Assembly (NCBI RefSeq): GCF_001894925.1
Contig: NZ_BCXD01000006.1
Location: 62,001-126,000, forward strand
DNA length: 64,000 nucleotides
Source of the DNA: Rhodococcus rhodnii NBRC 100604
GTDB lineage: Bacteria > Actinomycetota > Actinomycetes > Mycobacteriales > Mycobacteriaceae
Reading direction: 5' to 3'
Below the pieces are notes generated by a model. The model was not told the DNA's origin, made no database searches, and was given only the letters and a program-made list of their open reading frames with translations. A program made the translations under genes and the position numbers. Positions 52,387 to 61,044 of this stretch are shown here, piece by piece. Each line of letters opens with the position of its first letter. The first letter of the stretch is position 1.

Positions 52387-55050
52387 GTGAGTTCCCCGCA
52401 CAACCCATACGGAGATGCCCCCCGCGGGCGTGACGGTGCGCCGCGGCCGATGCCGCCGCGCCAGGGCGCGCCCGGACCGCAGCGGCCCATGCCGCCTCGG
52501 CAGGGCGGGTATCCGGGAGGACCACGCCCCCAGGGGCCGGCAGGGCCGCCGCCGGGACGACAGGGCCCCCCGCCCGGTCGCCCGATCCCGCGCGACGCGC
52601 AGGGCCGCCCGCTCCCGCCGCGACCGAACGGGCCCGGCCCGCAAGGTCCGCAGGGCCCGCCGCCGCAGGGCAGGCCCGCGCCTGCCGGACGGCGTCCCGA
52701 GGCCGCGGCCGGTGGCGGCGGTCGTCCGCCGGGAGGACGTCCCCCCGGCCCGCCGCCGACCGGCGGCTCCGGCGGTGGTGGCAACGGAACGGGAGGTGGA
52801 CGGCCTCCCTCGGGGCCGGGCGACATGGCTGGAAAGAAACCTGCGAAGAAGAAATCGCGCTGGCGTACCGTCCGCCGCGCCGGGTACGTCGTCGTCGCAC
52901 TCGCGCTCGTCGTCCCCATTCTCGGATTCATGGCCGCGTACGTCGTGCAGGACGTCCCGCGTCCCGGCGACCTCGAGACGAACCAGGTCGCGACGATCTA
53001 CGCCGCCGACGGCACGTCCGAGATCGCGCGCGTCGTCCCGCCCGAGGGCAACCGGCAGGAAGTCGACATCAGCCAGATCCCCGAGCACGTGCGCAACGCC
53101 GTGCTCGCCGCCGAGGACCGCGAGTTCTACTCCAATCCCGGCTTCTCCGTGACGGGCTTCGCACGCGCCGCACGCGACAACGTGCTGGGCCGCGAGAGCG
53201 CGGGCGGTGGCTCGACGATCACGCAGCAGTACGTGAAGAACACGCTCGTCGGCGACGAGCGGAGCATGACCCGCAAGCTCAAGGAGCTCGTCATCTCGTC
53301 GAAGATGGCGCGCGAGTGGAGCAAGGACGACATCCTCGCGGCGTACCTGAACACGATCTACTTCGGTCGCGGTGCGTACGGCATCTCGGCGGCTGCGAAC
53401 GCGTACTTCGACAAGCCGGTCGAAGAGCTCACAGTCGAGGAGGGTGCGGTTCTCGCCGCGTCCATCCAGCTGCCGTCGGTCCTCGACCCCGAGGTCAACC
53501 CCGATCGCGCGCAGCAGCGCTGGAACTACGTGCTCGACGGCATGGTCGCGTCGGGTTGGGTCGACGAAGCGACCCGCGCGACGATGCAGTACCCGCCGTA
53601 CCGCGCGCTCGCCGATCTCGACGCCGCGTCGCAGCAGAGCACGGGTCCCGAGGGGCACGTGAAGAATCAGGTGCTCGGCGAGCTGTCGGCCGCCGGCATC
53701 AGCGAGAACCAGCTCAACACCGAGGGCCTGCAGATCACGACGACGATCGACCCGAAGGCACAGCAGGCCGCGGTCGACGGCGCACGGAACAACCTCGACG
53801 GCGAGCCGGACAACCTCCGCACCGCGGTCGTCTCGGTCGATCCACGCACCGGTGGCGTCGTCGCGTACTACGGCGGCGAGGACGGCAACGGCTACGACTT
53901 CGCGAACGCGGGTCTGCAGACCGGCTCGTCGTTCAAGGTCTTCGGGCTCGCCGCGGGTCTCGACCAGGGCATCCCGCTGTCGGCGATGTACGACTCGAGC
54001 CCGCTCACCGTCAACGGCATCTCGATCGGCAACGTCGAGGGCGAGAGCTGCGGCACGTGCACGATCGCCGAGGCTCTCAAGCGCTCGCTCAACACGAGCT
54101 TCTACCGGCTGCAGGCGGATCTCGACGGCGGCCCGCAGGCCGTCGCCGACATGGCGCACCTCGCAGGCATTCCGGAGGAGATCCCCGGCGTCGGACCGTC
54201 GCTCACCGAGCCGAACGGTGCGGGCCCGAACAACGGCGTGATCCTCGGCCAGTACCAGTCGCGCCCGCTCGACATGGCGTCCGCGTACGCGACGCTCGCC
54301 GCGTCGGGCACCTACCGCGCGCCGCACTTCATCGAGAAGGTCGTGACGGCGGACGGCAACGTCCTGCTCGACCGCTCGCAGGAGCAGGAGCAGATCCAGG
54401 GCGAGCAGCGGATCGACGAAGCGGTCGCGGACAACACGACCGCCGCGATGGCGCCGATCGCCGCGTACTCGCGGGGCCACGCCCTCGCGGGCGGGCGTCC
54501 GTCGGCCTCGAAGACCGGCACCGCACAGCTCGGCGACACGGGCATGAACAAGGACGCGTGGATGGTCGGCTACACCCCGTCGATGTCGACGGCCGTGTGG
54601 GTCGGCACTCCCGACGGTGAACCGCTCGTCAACTCGTACGGCGGCAGCATCTACGGATCGGGGCTGCCGTCCGACATCTGGAAGTCGGCGATGGACGCGT
54701 CGCTCCGCGGCACCGACGTCGAGAGCTTCCCGAGGCCGGGGTCGATCGGCGGTCAGGCGGGTGTGCCGCAGTACACCGGCCCTGCGCCGTCGACGACGAC
54801 CGAGGCGCCGCGCAGCACCCTGCAGCTACCCACCGAGATTCCCGATCTCGAGATCACGCAGCGGCCCGTCGAGATCCTGCCCGGCGTGACCATCCCGATC
54901 CCGGGTCTGCAGCAGCGGCCGGAGCCCGAGCAGCCGCCGCAGACGCAGCAACCGCCCGGTGCGGGTGCCGACCCGGGTGGTCAGGGAGGCCAGAACGGGG
55001 GCGAGAACGGGGCACCCCAGGACGGCGACCTCGTGATGCCGGGAGGCTGA
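52387..55050 (+). CDS. Class A penicillin-binding protein, PonA1-like
   Basis: An 887-residue bifunctional peptidoglycan synthase. Residues 1 to about 155 are a Pro/Gly/Arg-rich cytoplasmic tail with many PPxG repeats. A membrane anchor follows (AGYVVVALALVVPILGF). The GT51 domain has AEDREFYSNPGFS and GGSTITQQYVKN. The transpeptidase has SSFK, SLN and KTGTA. The C-terminal Pro-rich tail contains VEILPGVTIPIPG. Position between DUF5318 and GT87 genes matches M. tuberculosis ponA1. The GTG follows GGAGACAGG. It closely resembles the PBP at 45006. Confidence 0.94.
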   Translation: MSSPHNPYGDAPRGRDGAPRPMPPRQGAPGPQRPMPPRQGGYPGGPRPQGPAGPPPGRQGPPPGRPIPRDAQGRPLPPRPNGPGPQGPQGPPPQGRPAPAGRRPEAAAGGGGRPPGGRPPGPPPTGGSGGGGNGTGGGRPPSGPGDMAGKKPAKKKSRWRTVRRAGYVVVALALVVPILGFMAAYVVQDVPRPGDLETNQVATIYAADGTSEIARVVPPEGNRQEVDISQIPEHVRNAVLAAEDREFYSNPGFSVTGFARAARDNVLGRESAGGGSTITQQYVKNTLVGDERSMTRKLKELVISSKMAREWSKDDILAAYLNTIYFGRGAYGISAAANAYFDKPVEELTVEEGAVLAASIQLPSVLDPEVNPDRAQQRWNYVLDGMVASGWVDEATRATMQYPPYRALADLDAASQQSTGPEGHVKNQVLGELSAAGISENQLNTEGLQITTTIDPKAQQAAVDGARNNLDGEPDNLRTAVVSVDPRTGGVVAYYGGEDGNGYDFANAGLQTGSSFKVFGLAAGLDQGIPLSAMYDSSPLTVNGISIGNVEGESCGTCTIAEALKRSLNTSFYRLQADLDGGPQAVADMAHLAGIPEEIPGVGPSLTEPNGAGPNNGVILGQYQSRPLDMASAYATLAASGTYRAPHFIEKVVTADGNVLLDRSQEQEQIQGEQRIDEAVADNTTAAMAPIAAYSRGHALAGGRPSASKTGTAQLGDTGMNKDAWMVGYTPSMSTAVWVGTPDGEPLVNSYGGSIYGSGLPSDIWKSAMDASLRGTDVESFPRPGSIGGQAGVPQYTGPAPSTTTEAPRSTLQLPTEIPDLEITQRPVEILPGVTIPIPGLQQRPEPEQPPQTQQPPGAGADPGGQGGQNGGENGAPQDGDLVMPGG

Positions 55051-55087
55051 CCCCGACCGGTAGCCTCTGGTGAATGGAGCCGAAGCT

Positions 55088-56713
55088 GTGACGGCGGATT
55101 CCGCCGGTCCCGACGACACGGGCGACGCTTCGGATCCGCACCGGCGGACTCTCGTCTCCCCCGGCCCGGTGGCGCCCGATCGTTCGAGCGTCGACCGAGA
55201 CCTCCCGAGCCGGACCGACCCGATGGTCCGCGAACTGTCGCGGACCATCGGGGGCCCGATCGGTGCGCACGCCGTCGTCGGACGCGCGCGATTCTTCACT
55301 CCGGTGCGCGCCATGCTGCTCATGGCGGTCGTGTTTCTCGCGCTCGGCTGGTTCGCGAAAGCGCCGTGCCTGCAGCAGGGTCCGGTGGGCGAGGACGGCG
55401 GCATCGGACTCGACTGGAGCGGGCAGCGGCAGTACGTCGCGATGTGTTATTCGGACACGGTCCCGCTGTACGGCGCCGAACGGCTCGATCGCGGCGAGTT
55501 CCCGTACAAGGCGTCCTGGGAAGAGGAGCGCGCCGACGGCTCGACGCAGGTCCGGTACATGGAGTATCCGGTCCTCTCCGGGATTTACCAGTACGTCTCG
55601 ATGGTGATCGCGAAGGCGTGGCACGGCGTTCCGTGGCTGCCGTCGGCCCTGCAGGTCGTCGTGTACTTCAACGTCGTCGCGCTGGGACTGGCGGTCGCGT
55701 GGCTCGTGACGGTGTGGGCGAGTGCGTCGCTCGCCGGCCGCCGCCGGGTGTGGGATGCCGCGCTCGTGGCGTGCTCGCCGCTCGTGGCGGTCCACGCGTT
55801 CACCAATTTCGACGCGCTCGCGACGGCGTTCGCCGCGACGGGGCTCCTCGCGTGGGCGCGCCGCCGGCCCGTCCTGGCAGGGGTGCTGCTCGGGCTCGGC
55901 GGGGCGGCGAAGCTCTATCCGCTCATGCTGCTGGGGCCGTTGCTCGTGTTGTGTCTGCGCAGTGCGCGGATGCGCGAGTTCGGGCGAACCACTGCCGCTG
56001 CCGCCGCGACGTGGGTCGCGGTGAATCTGCCGATCGCCGTGCTGTTTCCGAACGGCTGGGCCGAGTTCTTCCGGCTCAACTCCGAGCGGCCCGCCGATCC
56101 GGACTCGATCTACAACGTCGTCATGTCGTTCACGGGATGGACGGGCTTCGACGGCCCGCTGGCCCCCGGGGAGACGCCGAGCACCCTCAACGCCGTCTCG
56201 CTCGCGGCGTTCGTCGCGGTGTGCGTCGGTATCGCGTGGCTCGCGCTCCGTGCGCCGGTGCGACCCCGCGTCGCCCAGCTGTGCTTCCTGCTCGTCGCCG
56301 GATTCCTGCTCACCAACAAGGTCTGGAGTCCGCAGTACTCGCTGTGGCTCGTCCCGCTCGCCGTGCTCGCGCTGCCCCATCGCCGGATCCTGCTGGCGTG
56401 GATGGCGCTCGACGCGTTCGTGTGGGTGCCGCGGATGTTCTACTACCTCGGCGTGTCGAACAAGGGACTGCCCGAGCAGTGGTTCACGGGCACCGTCCTG
56501 CTGCGCGATCTCGCGGTGATCGCACTGTGCGTCCTCGTCGTTCGGCAGATCCTGCGGCCGGGTGAGGATCTCGTGCGGGCGCGCGGCGTCGACGACCCGG
56601 TCGGCGGGCCGCTCGACGGCGCACCCGACGCACCGCCGCGGTGGCTGCCACGGTTCCTGACGCCCCGCGGGAGGCCGCGCGAACGCGAACCGGAACCGGC
56701 TACGAGCGGCTGA
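55088..56713 (+). CDS. GT87-family (DUF2029) membrane mannosyltransferase-like protein
   Basis: A 541-residue polytopic membrane protein with about 10-12 helices. The extracytoplasmic loop after the first helix has CYSDTVPLYGAERLDRGEFPY, whose acidic residues are typical for polyprenyl-phosphomannose-dependent GT-C enzymes. Later segments include NKVWSPQYSLWLVPL. It is the counterpart of M. tuberculosis Rv0051. GGAG suits the GTG at 55088 (8 nt); an in-frame GTG at 55070 is the alternative. Acceptor unknown; lipoarabinomannan-type glycans are likely. Confidence 0.87.
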   Translation: MTADSAGPDDTGDASDPHRRTLVSPGPVAPDRSSVDRDLPSRTDPMVRELSRTIGGPIGAHAVVGRARFFTPVRAMLLMAVVFLALGWFAKAPCLQQGPVGEDGGIGLDWSGQRQYVAMCYSDTVPLYGAERLDRGEFPYKASWEEERADGSTQVRYMEYPVLSGIYQYVSMVIAKAWHGVPWLPSALQVVVYFNVVALGLAVAWLVTVWASASLAGRRRVWDAALVACSPLVAVHAFTNFDALATAFAATGLLAWARRRPVLAGVLLGLGGAAKLYPLMLLGPLLVLCLRSARMREFGRTTAAAAATWVAVNLPIAVLFPNGWAEFFRLNSERPADPDSIYNVVMSFTGWTGFDGPLAPGETPSTLNAVSLAAFVAVCVGIAWLALRAPVRPRVAQLCFLLVAGFLLTNKVWSPQYSLWLVPLAVLALPHRRILLAWMALDAFVWVPRMFYYLGVSNKGLPEQWFTGTVLLRDLAVIALCVLVVRQILRPGEDLVRARGVDDPVGGPLDGAPDAPPRWLPRFLTPRGRPREREPEPATSG

Positions 56714-57296
56714 GCGTGTTCTCGACGCGGGCGGCGAGCGCGCGGCGCACGGTAGGCCAGTCGTCGTCCGTCATCGAGTAGAGCGCCGTCGTGCGCCACG
56801 AGCCGTCGCGGCGCCTGCGGTGCTTCGGCAGCAGGCCGTCGAGCCGGGCACCGAGCTTCTCGACGGCACGCCGCGAATGCGTGTTCCGTTCGTCCACATG
56901 CCATTCGACGCGGACGCAGCCGAGGACGTCGAACGCGTGCGTGAGCAGCAACTGCTTCGAGTCGGGATTGATCGCGGTCCCCTGCACCGACCGCGAGAGC
57001 CATGTGTAGCCGATCGCGAGCGAGCGGTGTCGGGGATCGATCGCGTACAGCGACGTCGTACCGACGACGGTGCCGCTCGCGCCGTCGATCACCACGAACG
57101 GCACGCGCAGCGGATCGCGGAGCGACTCGTCGACGAGGGCCGCGGCGTCGTCGCGGGTCGTGAGCTGCGACGACGACCACGTGAACAGCGAGGCATCGTC
57201 GGCGGCGGCGAGCAGCGCGTCGACGTGGGAGCTCGACAGCGGTTCGAGGCGGACGGCGGCGCCGCGCAGTACCGGCCGGCCGAACCAGTCCGTCAC
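56700..57296 (-). CDS. GNAT-family N-acetyltransferase
   Basis: A 198-residue RimJ/RimL-type acetyltransferase: VRLEPLSSSHVDALLAAADD start, IGYTWLSRSVQGTAINPDSK at the CoA-binding region, and VEWHVDERNTHSRRAVEKLG. Its GTG overlaps the stop of the GT87 gene upstream (GTGA), so they are coupled. The 3' end overlaps the convergent GT87 gene by 14 nt. Possible target: a protein N-terminus or small amine. Confidence 0.88.
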   Translation of the reverse strand: MTDWFGRPVLRGAAVRLEPLSSSHVDALLAAADDASLFTWSSSQLTTRDDAAALVDESLRDPLRVPFVVIDGASGTVVGTTSLYAIDPRHRSLAIGYTWLSRSVQGTAINPDSKQLLLTHAFDVLGCVRVEWHVDERNTHSRRAVEKLGARLDGLLPKHRRRRDGSWRTTALYSMTDDDWPTVRRALAARVENTLSRS

Positions 57297-58651
57297 GACG
57301 GCCGCCGGCCCGCGACCGCGGCATGGCGGGTCGGCGGCCCGGAATCCGCGTCGTCGCGACTGCCCCGCAGCGGTGCGCGCGCGAACACCACGAACAGCAC
57401 GACGAGCAGCACCGCCCGGCCCCAGACGCCGACGTCGACGACGAACTGCCAGGTCGCGGCGTCGTCGCCCTCGGACAGTGCGCCGAAGTACGAGAAGACG
57501 CCGATCCCCATCGCGAGATCCGCGACGAGATAGGCGGCCACCAGGCCCCACGGGACGCGCAGCAGCACGAAGAACGGCAGCAGCCACAGCGTGTACTGCG
57601 GTGAATGCACCTTGTGCAGCAACAGGAATCCGCACAGCATCATCGCGCTCACGGCGATCCACGGATAGTGACCGCCCGAGTGCTCCATCCGCCGCCACCC
57701 CAGGTGCACGGCGAGCGCGAACGCCGCGAGCACGAGCAACGGCGACAGGATTCCCACGACGGTGTGATAGGCGTCCGGGGCCGTCTCGTCGATCGAGACC
57801 CCGAACATGGGCCGCAGTCCCCAGAACCAGATCGAGTTGGTCGTGATGTCGGCGGTGCGGTTCTCCTGGAACGCGAACGACGCCCGCCACCCCTCGTACC
57901 CGGCGATCGCGAACGGCAGGTTGATCGCCACGACGGTGACGACTGCGGCGCCGATCGTCGCGAGCGCGCCGCGCACGTCGTACCCGCGACCGCGACTGCG
58001 TCCGTAGGTGAGGACGTAGACGGCGAGCGGCAGCACGAACAGGCCCGGATAGATCTTGAGACAGAACCCGATCGCGAGGAGCACCGCCGCGAGGACTGCA
58101 CGAACGCGGATCGGGATGCGGTCGGTCGCCATCACGAAGACCGCGGCGACGGCCGTCGCGACGACGGGCAGCTCCCAGTTGTGGAAGGCGTACAGCACGA
58201 GTGGCGGCGTCAGCGACCACAGCAGCGCCCACTTGCCGGCGAGCCGGCCGAGCATCCATGCGGTGAGCAGCCCGAACGGGGCGAGCAGCAGCGCGGAATG
58301 CGCGAGGAACTCGGCGTCGGTGTGCGCACCGAGCGCGCCGAGCCACATGAGCAGGCCGCTGAGGACGGGATACTCGACGGTGCCGCCGAACAGCATGCCG
58401 TCGGCGTCGATGCCGCCCGACACGTACGGGAACACGTGCCGATCGATGTCGCGCCCGATCCACAGCAGCTGGATGTCGGAGTAGCAGACGCGCGTGTCCT
58501 TGATCGAGTCGAAGATCAGGCTGCGGCCCCACTCGTCGAACGGTGGGCCGGCGCAGCGCGCCTTGTTGAGGTAGCCGAGAACGAGCCACAGCCCGCACGT
58601 CCCGACGACGAGCGCCGTCGTCAGGGCGCTCGATCGACGGGTCGCGGGCAT
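57293..58651 (-). CDS. Second GT87-family (DUF2029) membrane glycosyltransferase
   Basis: A 452-residue polytopic protein of the same family as the one at 55088, with the matching loop CYSDIQLLWIGRDIDRHVFPY and the late motif HKVHSPQYTLWLLPF. The two are paralogues facing each other with the acetyltransferase between. I use the ATG at 58651, which has TAGGCT 7 nt upstream and no clear Shine-Dalgarno. The open frame reaches 58723. Confidence 0.86.
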   Translation of the reverse strand: MPATRRSSALTTALVVGTCGLWLVLGYLNKARCAGPPFDEWGRSLIFDSIKDTRVCYSDIQLLWIGRDIDRHVFPYVSGGIDADGMLFGGTVEYPVLSGLLMWLGALGAHTDAEFLAHSALLLAPFGLLTAWMLGRLAGKWALLWSLTPPLVLYAFHNWELPVVATAVAAVFVMATDRIPIRVRAVLAAVLLAIGFCLKIYPGLFVLPLAVYVLTYGRSRGRGYDVRGALATIGAAVVTVVAINLPFAIAGYEGWRASFAFQENRTADITTNSIWFWGLRPMFGVSIDETAPDAYHTVVGILSPLLVLAAFALAVHLGWRRMEHSGGHYPWIAVSAMMLCGFLLLHKVHSPQYTLWLLPFFVLLRVPWGLVAAYLVADLAMGIGVFSYFGALSEGDDAATWQFVVDVGVWGRAVLLVVLFVVFARAPLRGSRDDADSGPPTRHAAVAGRRPS

Positions 58652-58658
58652 GTGCCCC

Positions 58659-58664
58659 AGCCTA
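58659..58664 (-). promoter_or_regulatory. Candidate -10 (TAGGCT) for leaderless GT87 gene
   Basis: TAGGCT on the minus strand, 7 nt before the ATG at 58651; no Shine-Dalgarno. Confidence 0.4.
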
Positions 58665-58822
58665 GTTCGCGCGTTGTTCGCTGCGGACCGCTGGCGGTCG
58701 TATCCACCGATTTCGCTGGTCACGGGGCACCCGTGTACCCTTGAACGGTTGCCGACGCAGGCGACCCTCCTGCCACGGACCGTCCGTGGCCGTCACTAGT
58801 CCACAGGAGGTGAAGAGGTCTC

Positions 58823-59110
58823 ATGCGTCATTACGAACTCATGGTCATCCTGGACCCCAGCCTGGATGAGCGCACTGTTGCTCCTTCCCTGGATACGTTC
58901 CTCAACGTCGTTCGCCAGGACGGCGGCAAGGTCTCCAACGTCGATGTCTGGGGCAAGCGCCGTCTCGCCTACGAGATCGCGAAGCACTCCGAGGGCATCT
59001 ACGCCGTCGTCGACATCGACGCCGAGCCCGCGACCGTCAACGAGCTGGATCGTCAGCTCGGTCTGAACGAGTCGGTGCTTCGCACCAAGGTGCTGCGCCA
59101 CGACAAGTGA
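58823..59110 (+). CDS. rpsF: 30S ribosomal protein S6
   Basis: A 95-residue S6: [32 protein letters not shown] and the C-terminal [15 protein letters not shown] and a nearer GAAGAGG precede the ATG. First gene of the rpsF-ssb-rpsR-rplI operon. Confidence 0.98.
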   Translation: MRHYELMVILDPSLDERTVAPSLDTFLNVVRQDGGKVSNVDVWGKRRLAYEIAKHSEGIYAVVDIDAEPATVNELDRQLGLNESVLRTKVLRHDK

Positions 59111-59226
59111 TTCGTGAGCACTCGGGCGTGTGAGCCTGTGGACAACTCGGTCGCGTCGCGGCCTCGTGTCCCCCGGACCCTCTACGCTCGGTGCCAATCG
59201 AACTCCACTACTGCAGGAGGAATCAC

Positions 59227-59754
59227 ATGGCTCAAGGCGATACCGTCATCACCGTCGTGGGCAACCTGACGGCTGATCCGGAACTCCGCTTCACTCCCGC
59301 TGGTGCGGCGGTCGCCAACTTCACGGTGGCGTCCACCCCGCGCATCTTCGATCGTCAGACGAACGAGTGGAAGGACGGCGAAGCGCTGTTCCTCCGCTGC
59401 AACATCTGGCGCGAAGCGGCGGAGAACGTCGCCGAGAGCTTGAATCGCGGCTCGCGCGTCATCGTGCAGGGACGACTCAAGCAGCGCTCGTTCGAAACCC
59501 GTGAGGGTGAGAAGCGCACTGTCGTCGAGCTCGAAGTCGACGAGATCGGCCCCTCGCTGAAGTTCGCCACGGCCAAGGTCACTCGGGCCGGCCGCGGCGG
59601 AGGCGGCGGCGGAGGCGGATTCGGTGGTTCCTCCGGCGGGTCAGGCGGAGGCTCACAGCAGTCCGGTGGCTACGGCGGAGACGACCCGTGGGGCAACGCC
59701 CCGCAGGCGTCGGGCTCCTTCGGTGGCTCCGGCGGCGACGAGCCCCCGTTCTGA
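59227..59754 (+). CDS. ssb: Single-stranded DNA-binding protein
   Basis: A 175-residue SSB with an N-terminal OB fold ([20 protein letters not shown]), a Gly-rich flexible linker and the acidic tip DEPPF that binds replication partners. AGGAGG lies 6 nt before the ATG at 59227. The open frame extends upstream to 59191 but this ATG fits the family. Co-transcribed with rpsF. Confidence 0.98.
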   Translation: MAQGDTVITVVGNLTADPELRFTPAGAAVANFTVASTPRIFDRQTNEWKDGEALFLRCNIWREAAENVAESLNRGSRVIVQGRLKQRSFETREGEKRTVVELEVDEIGPSLKFATAKVTRAGRGGGGGGGGFGGSSGGSGGGSQQSGGYGGDDPWGNAPQASGSFGGSGGDEPPF

Positions 59755-59795
59755 TCCGTACCACGATCGGAACATCCAGAAAGAAGCAATACGAC

Positions 59796-60038
59796 ATGGC
59801 CAAGCCGCAGGCACGCGACAAGGTGATGAAGAAGAAGCCGTGCATCTTCTGCAAGGAGAAGGGCACGAGCATCGATTACAAGGACACGGCGCTGCTGCGC
59901 AAGTACGTCAGCGATCGCGGCAAGATCCGCGCGCGTCGTGTCACCGGCAACTGCGTCCAGCATCAGCGGGACGTCGCCGTGGCCGTCAAGAACTCTCGTG
60001 AGGTGGCTCTGCTGCCTTACGCCGCATCGGCTCGCTGA
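59796..60038 (+). CDS. rpsR: 30S ribosomal protein S18
   Basis: An 80-residue S18 that keeps the zinc-type cysteines ([12 protein letters not shown] and TGNCVQHQR), i.e. the C+ form. That form requires zinc, unlike C- paralogues expressed in zinc shortage. Ends [14 protein letters not shown]. Lies 41 nt after ssb. Confidence 0.97.
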   Translation: MAKPQARDKVMKKKPCIFCKEKGTSIDYKDTALLRKYVSDRGKIRARRVTGNCVQHQRDVAVAVKNSREVALLPYAASAR

Positions 60039-60055
60039 GGGAAAGGAACAAGGAC

Positions 60056-60508
60056 ATGAAGCTCATCCTCACCGCCGACGTCGAGAACCTCGGCGCCCCC
60101 GGCGATGTCGTCGAGGTCAAGGACGGCTACGGCCGCAACTTCCTGCTGCCGCGTGATCTGGCCATCCCGGCCACGCGTGGTGCGCTCAAGCAGGTCGAGG
60201 GCATCAAGCGCGCCCAGCAGGCGCGTGCGATCCGTGGTCTCGATCATGCGAACGAGGTCAAGCAGGCGATCGAGGGTCTCGACAACGTGACCGTCGCTCG
60301 CAAGACGTCGGACGCCGGAAAGCTGTTCGGCTCGATCACCGCCGCCGATGTCGCCGACGCCGTCAAGGCTGCCGGTGGACCGGTGCTCGACAAGCGCAAC
60401 ATCGTGCTTCCGAAGTCGCACATCAAGGCGCTCGGCAAGTACGAGCTGTCGGTGGAGCTGCACGACGACGTCGTCGCCAAGCTGGCGCTGACCGTCGCTG
60501 CCGCCTGA
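60056..60508 (+). CDS. rplI: 50S ribosomal protein L9
   Basis: A 150-residue L9: [20 protein letters not shown], then [17 protein letters not shown], the connecting helix and C-terminal domain. GGAACAAGGAC precedes the ATG. Last gene of the operon, followed by a strong terminator. Confidence 0.98.
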   Translation: MKLILTADVENLGAPGDVVEVKDGYGRNFLLPRDLAIPATRGALKQVEGIKRAQQARAIRGLDHANEVKQAIEGLDNVTVARKTSDAGKLFGSITAADVADAVKAAGGPVLDKRNIVLPKSHIKALGKYELSVELHDDVVAKLALTVAAA

Positions 60509-60522
60509 CACGCGATCAGCCG

Positions 60523-60556
60523 CCTCGGCCCCCGCACCACGGTGCGGGGGCCGAGG
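60523..60556 (+). terminator. Rho-independent-type terminator after rplI
   Basis: A perfect 15-bp stem (60523-60537 with 60542-60556), loop CACG, followed by TGTTT. It ends the rpsF-rplI operon. Confidence 0.9.
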
Positions 60557-61044
60557 TGTTTCCGGGGGCTGCGTGACCTTCTCTACTGCATCGGCGAGGT
60601 GCCGTGAGGGGCTTTCGCGGAGACGTCATCGATGTCACTGAGAGTTAACGACGGCCACCCTCGAAGGTGACCAGTACCACAGCTTGATTTGCCCACGGTT
60701 CGCCGAACACGCCCGAGTGTGGAAAACCGTGCGACACGCCGAGTTCGCGGAATCCCCAGTTCGTGAATCGTGCGCATGGCTCTCGAGCTGGGATTTCTGC
60801 GGTGTGATCTCGGTTGTTCCCCAGGTTGTCCACAAGGGGTGCACATGCCGCTCCTGCACTTTCCACAATCGCTCCACAGGGCGGTGCACAGTGCGATTTG
60901 AGCGAACCCCAGCTAATCCATACCGTGATCCGAGCGTGGTAGCGGAGCCGAGTGTGTCGGTGTCGGCGCGTACAACGGTGGGGCATCACATCCGTGTAGT
61001 TAAAGTGGTGGAGAGCGGGCCGAGTACCCGTGATGGAGGGCGAC
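60557..61044. other. Long intergenic region upstream of dnaB with DnaA-box-like sites
   Basis: No convincing gene between rplI and dnaB. DnaA-box-like 9-mers are TTGTCCACA (60826-60834, plus), TTTTCCACA (60718-60726, minus) and the weaker CTTTCCACA (60859-60867, plus). A possible -10 TAAAGT lies at 61001-61006, ahead of dnaB. In M. tuberculosis a small gene (Rv0057) sits here. I see no equivalent protein. Confidence 0.5.

Noticed and set aside
60557-61044. Possible small gene between rplI and dnaB, as in M. tuberculosis
   Set aside because: The frames there (for example 60645-61046 minus) show no family resemblance or convincing ribosome-binding site. The region looks regulatory.
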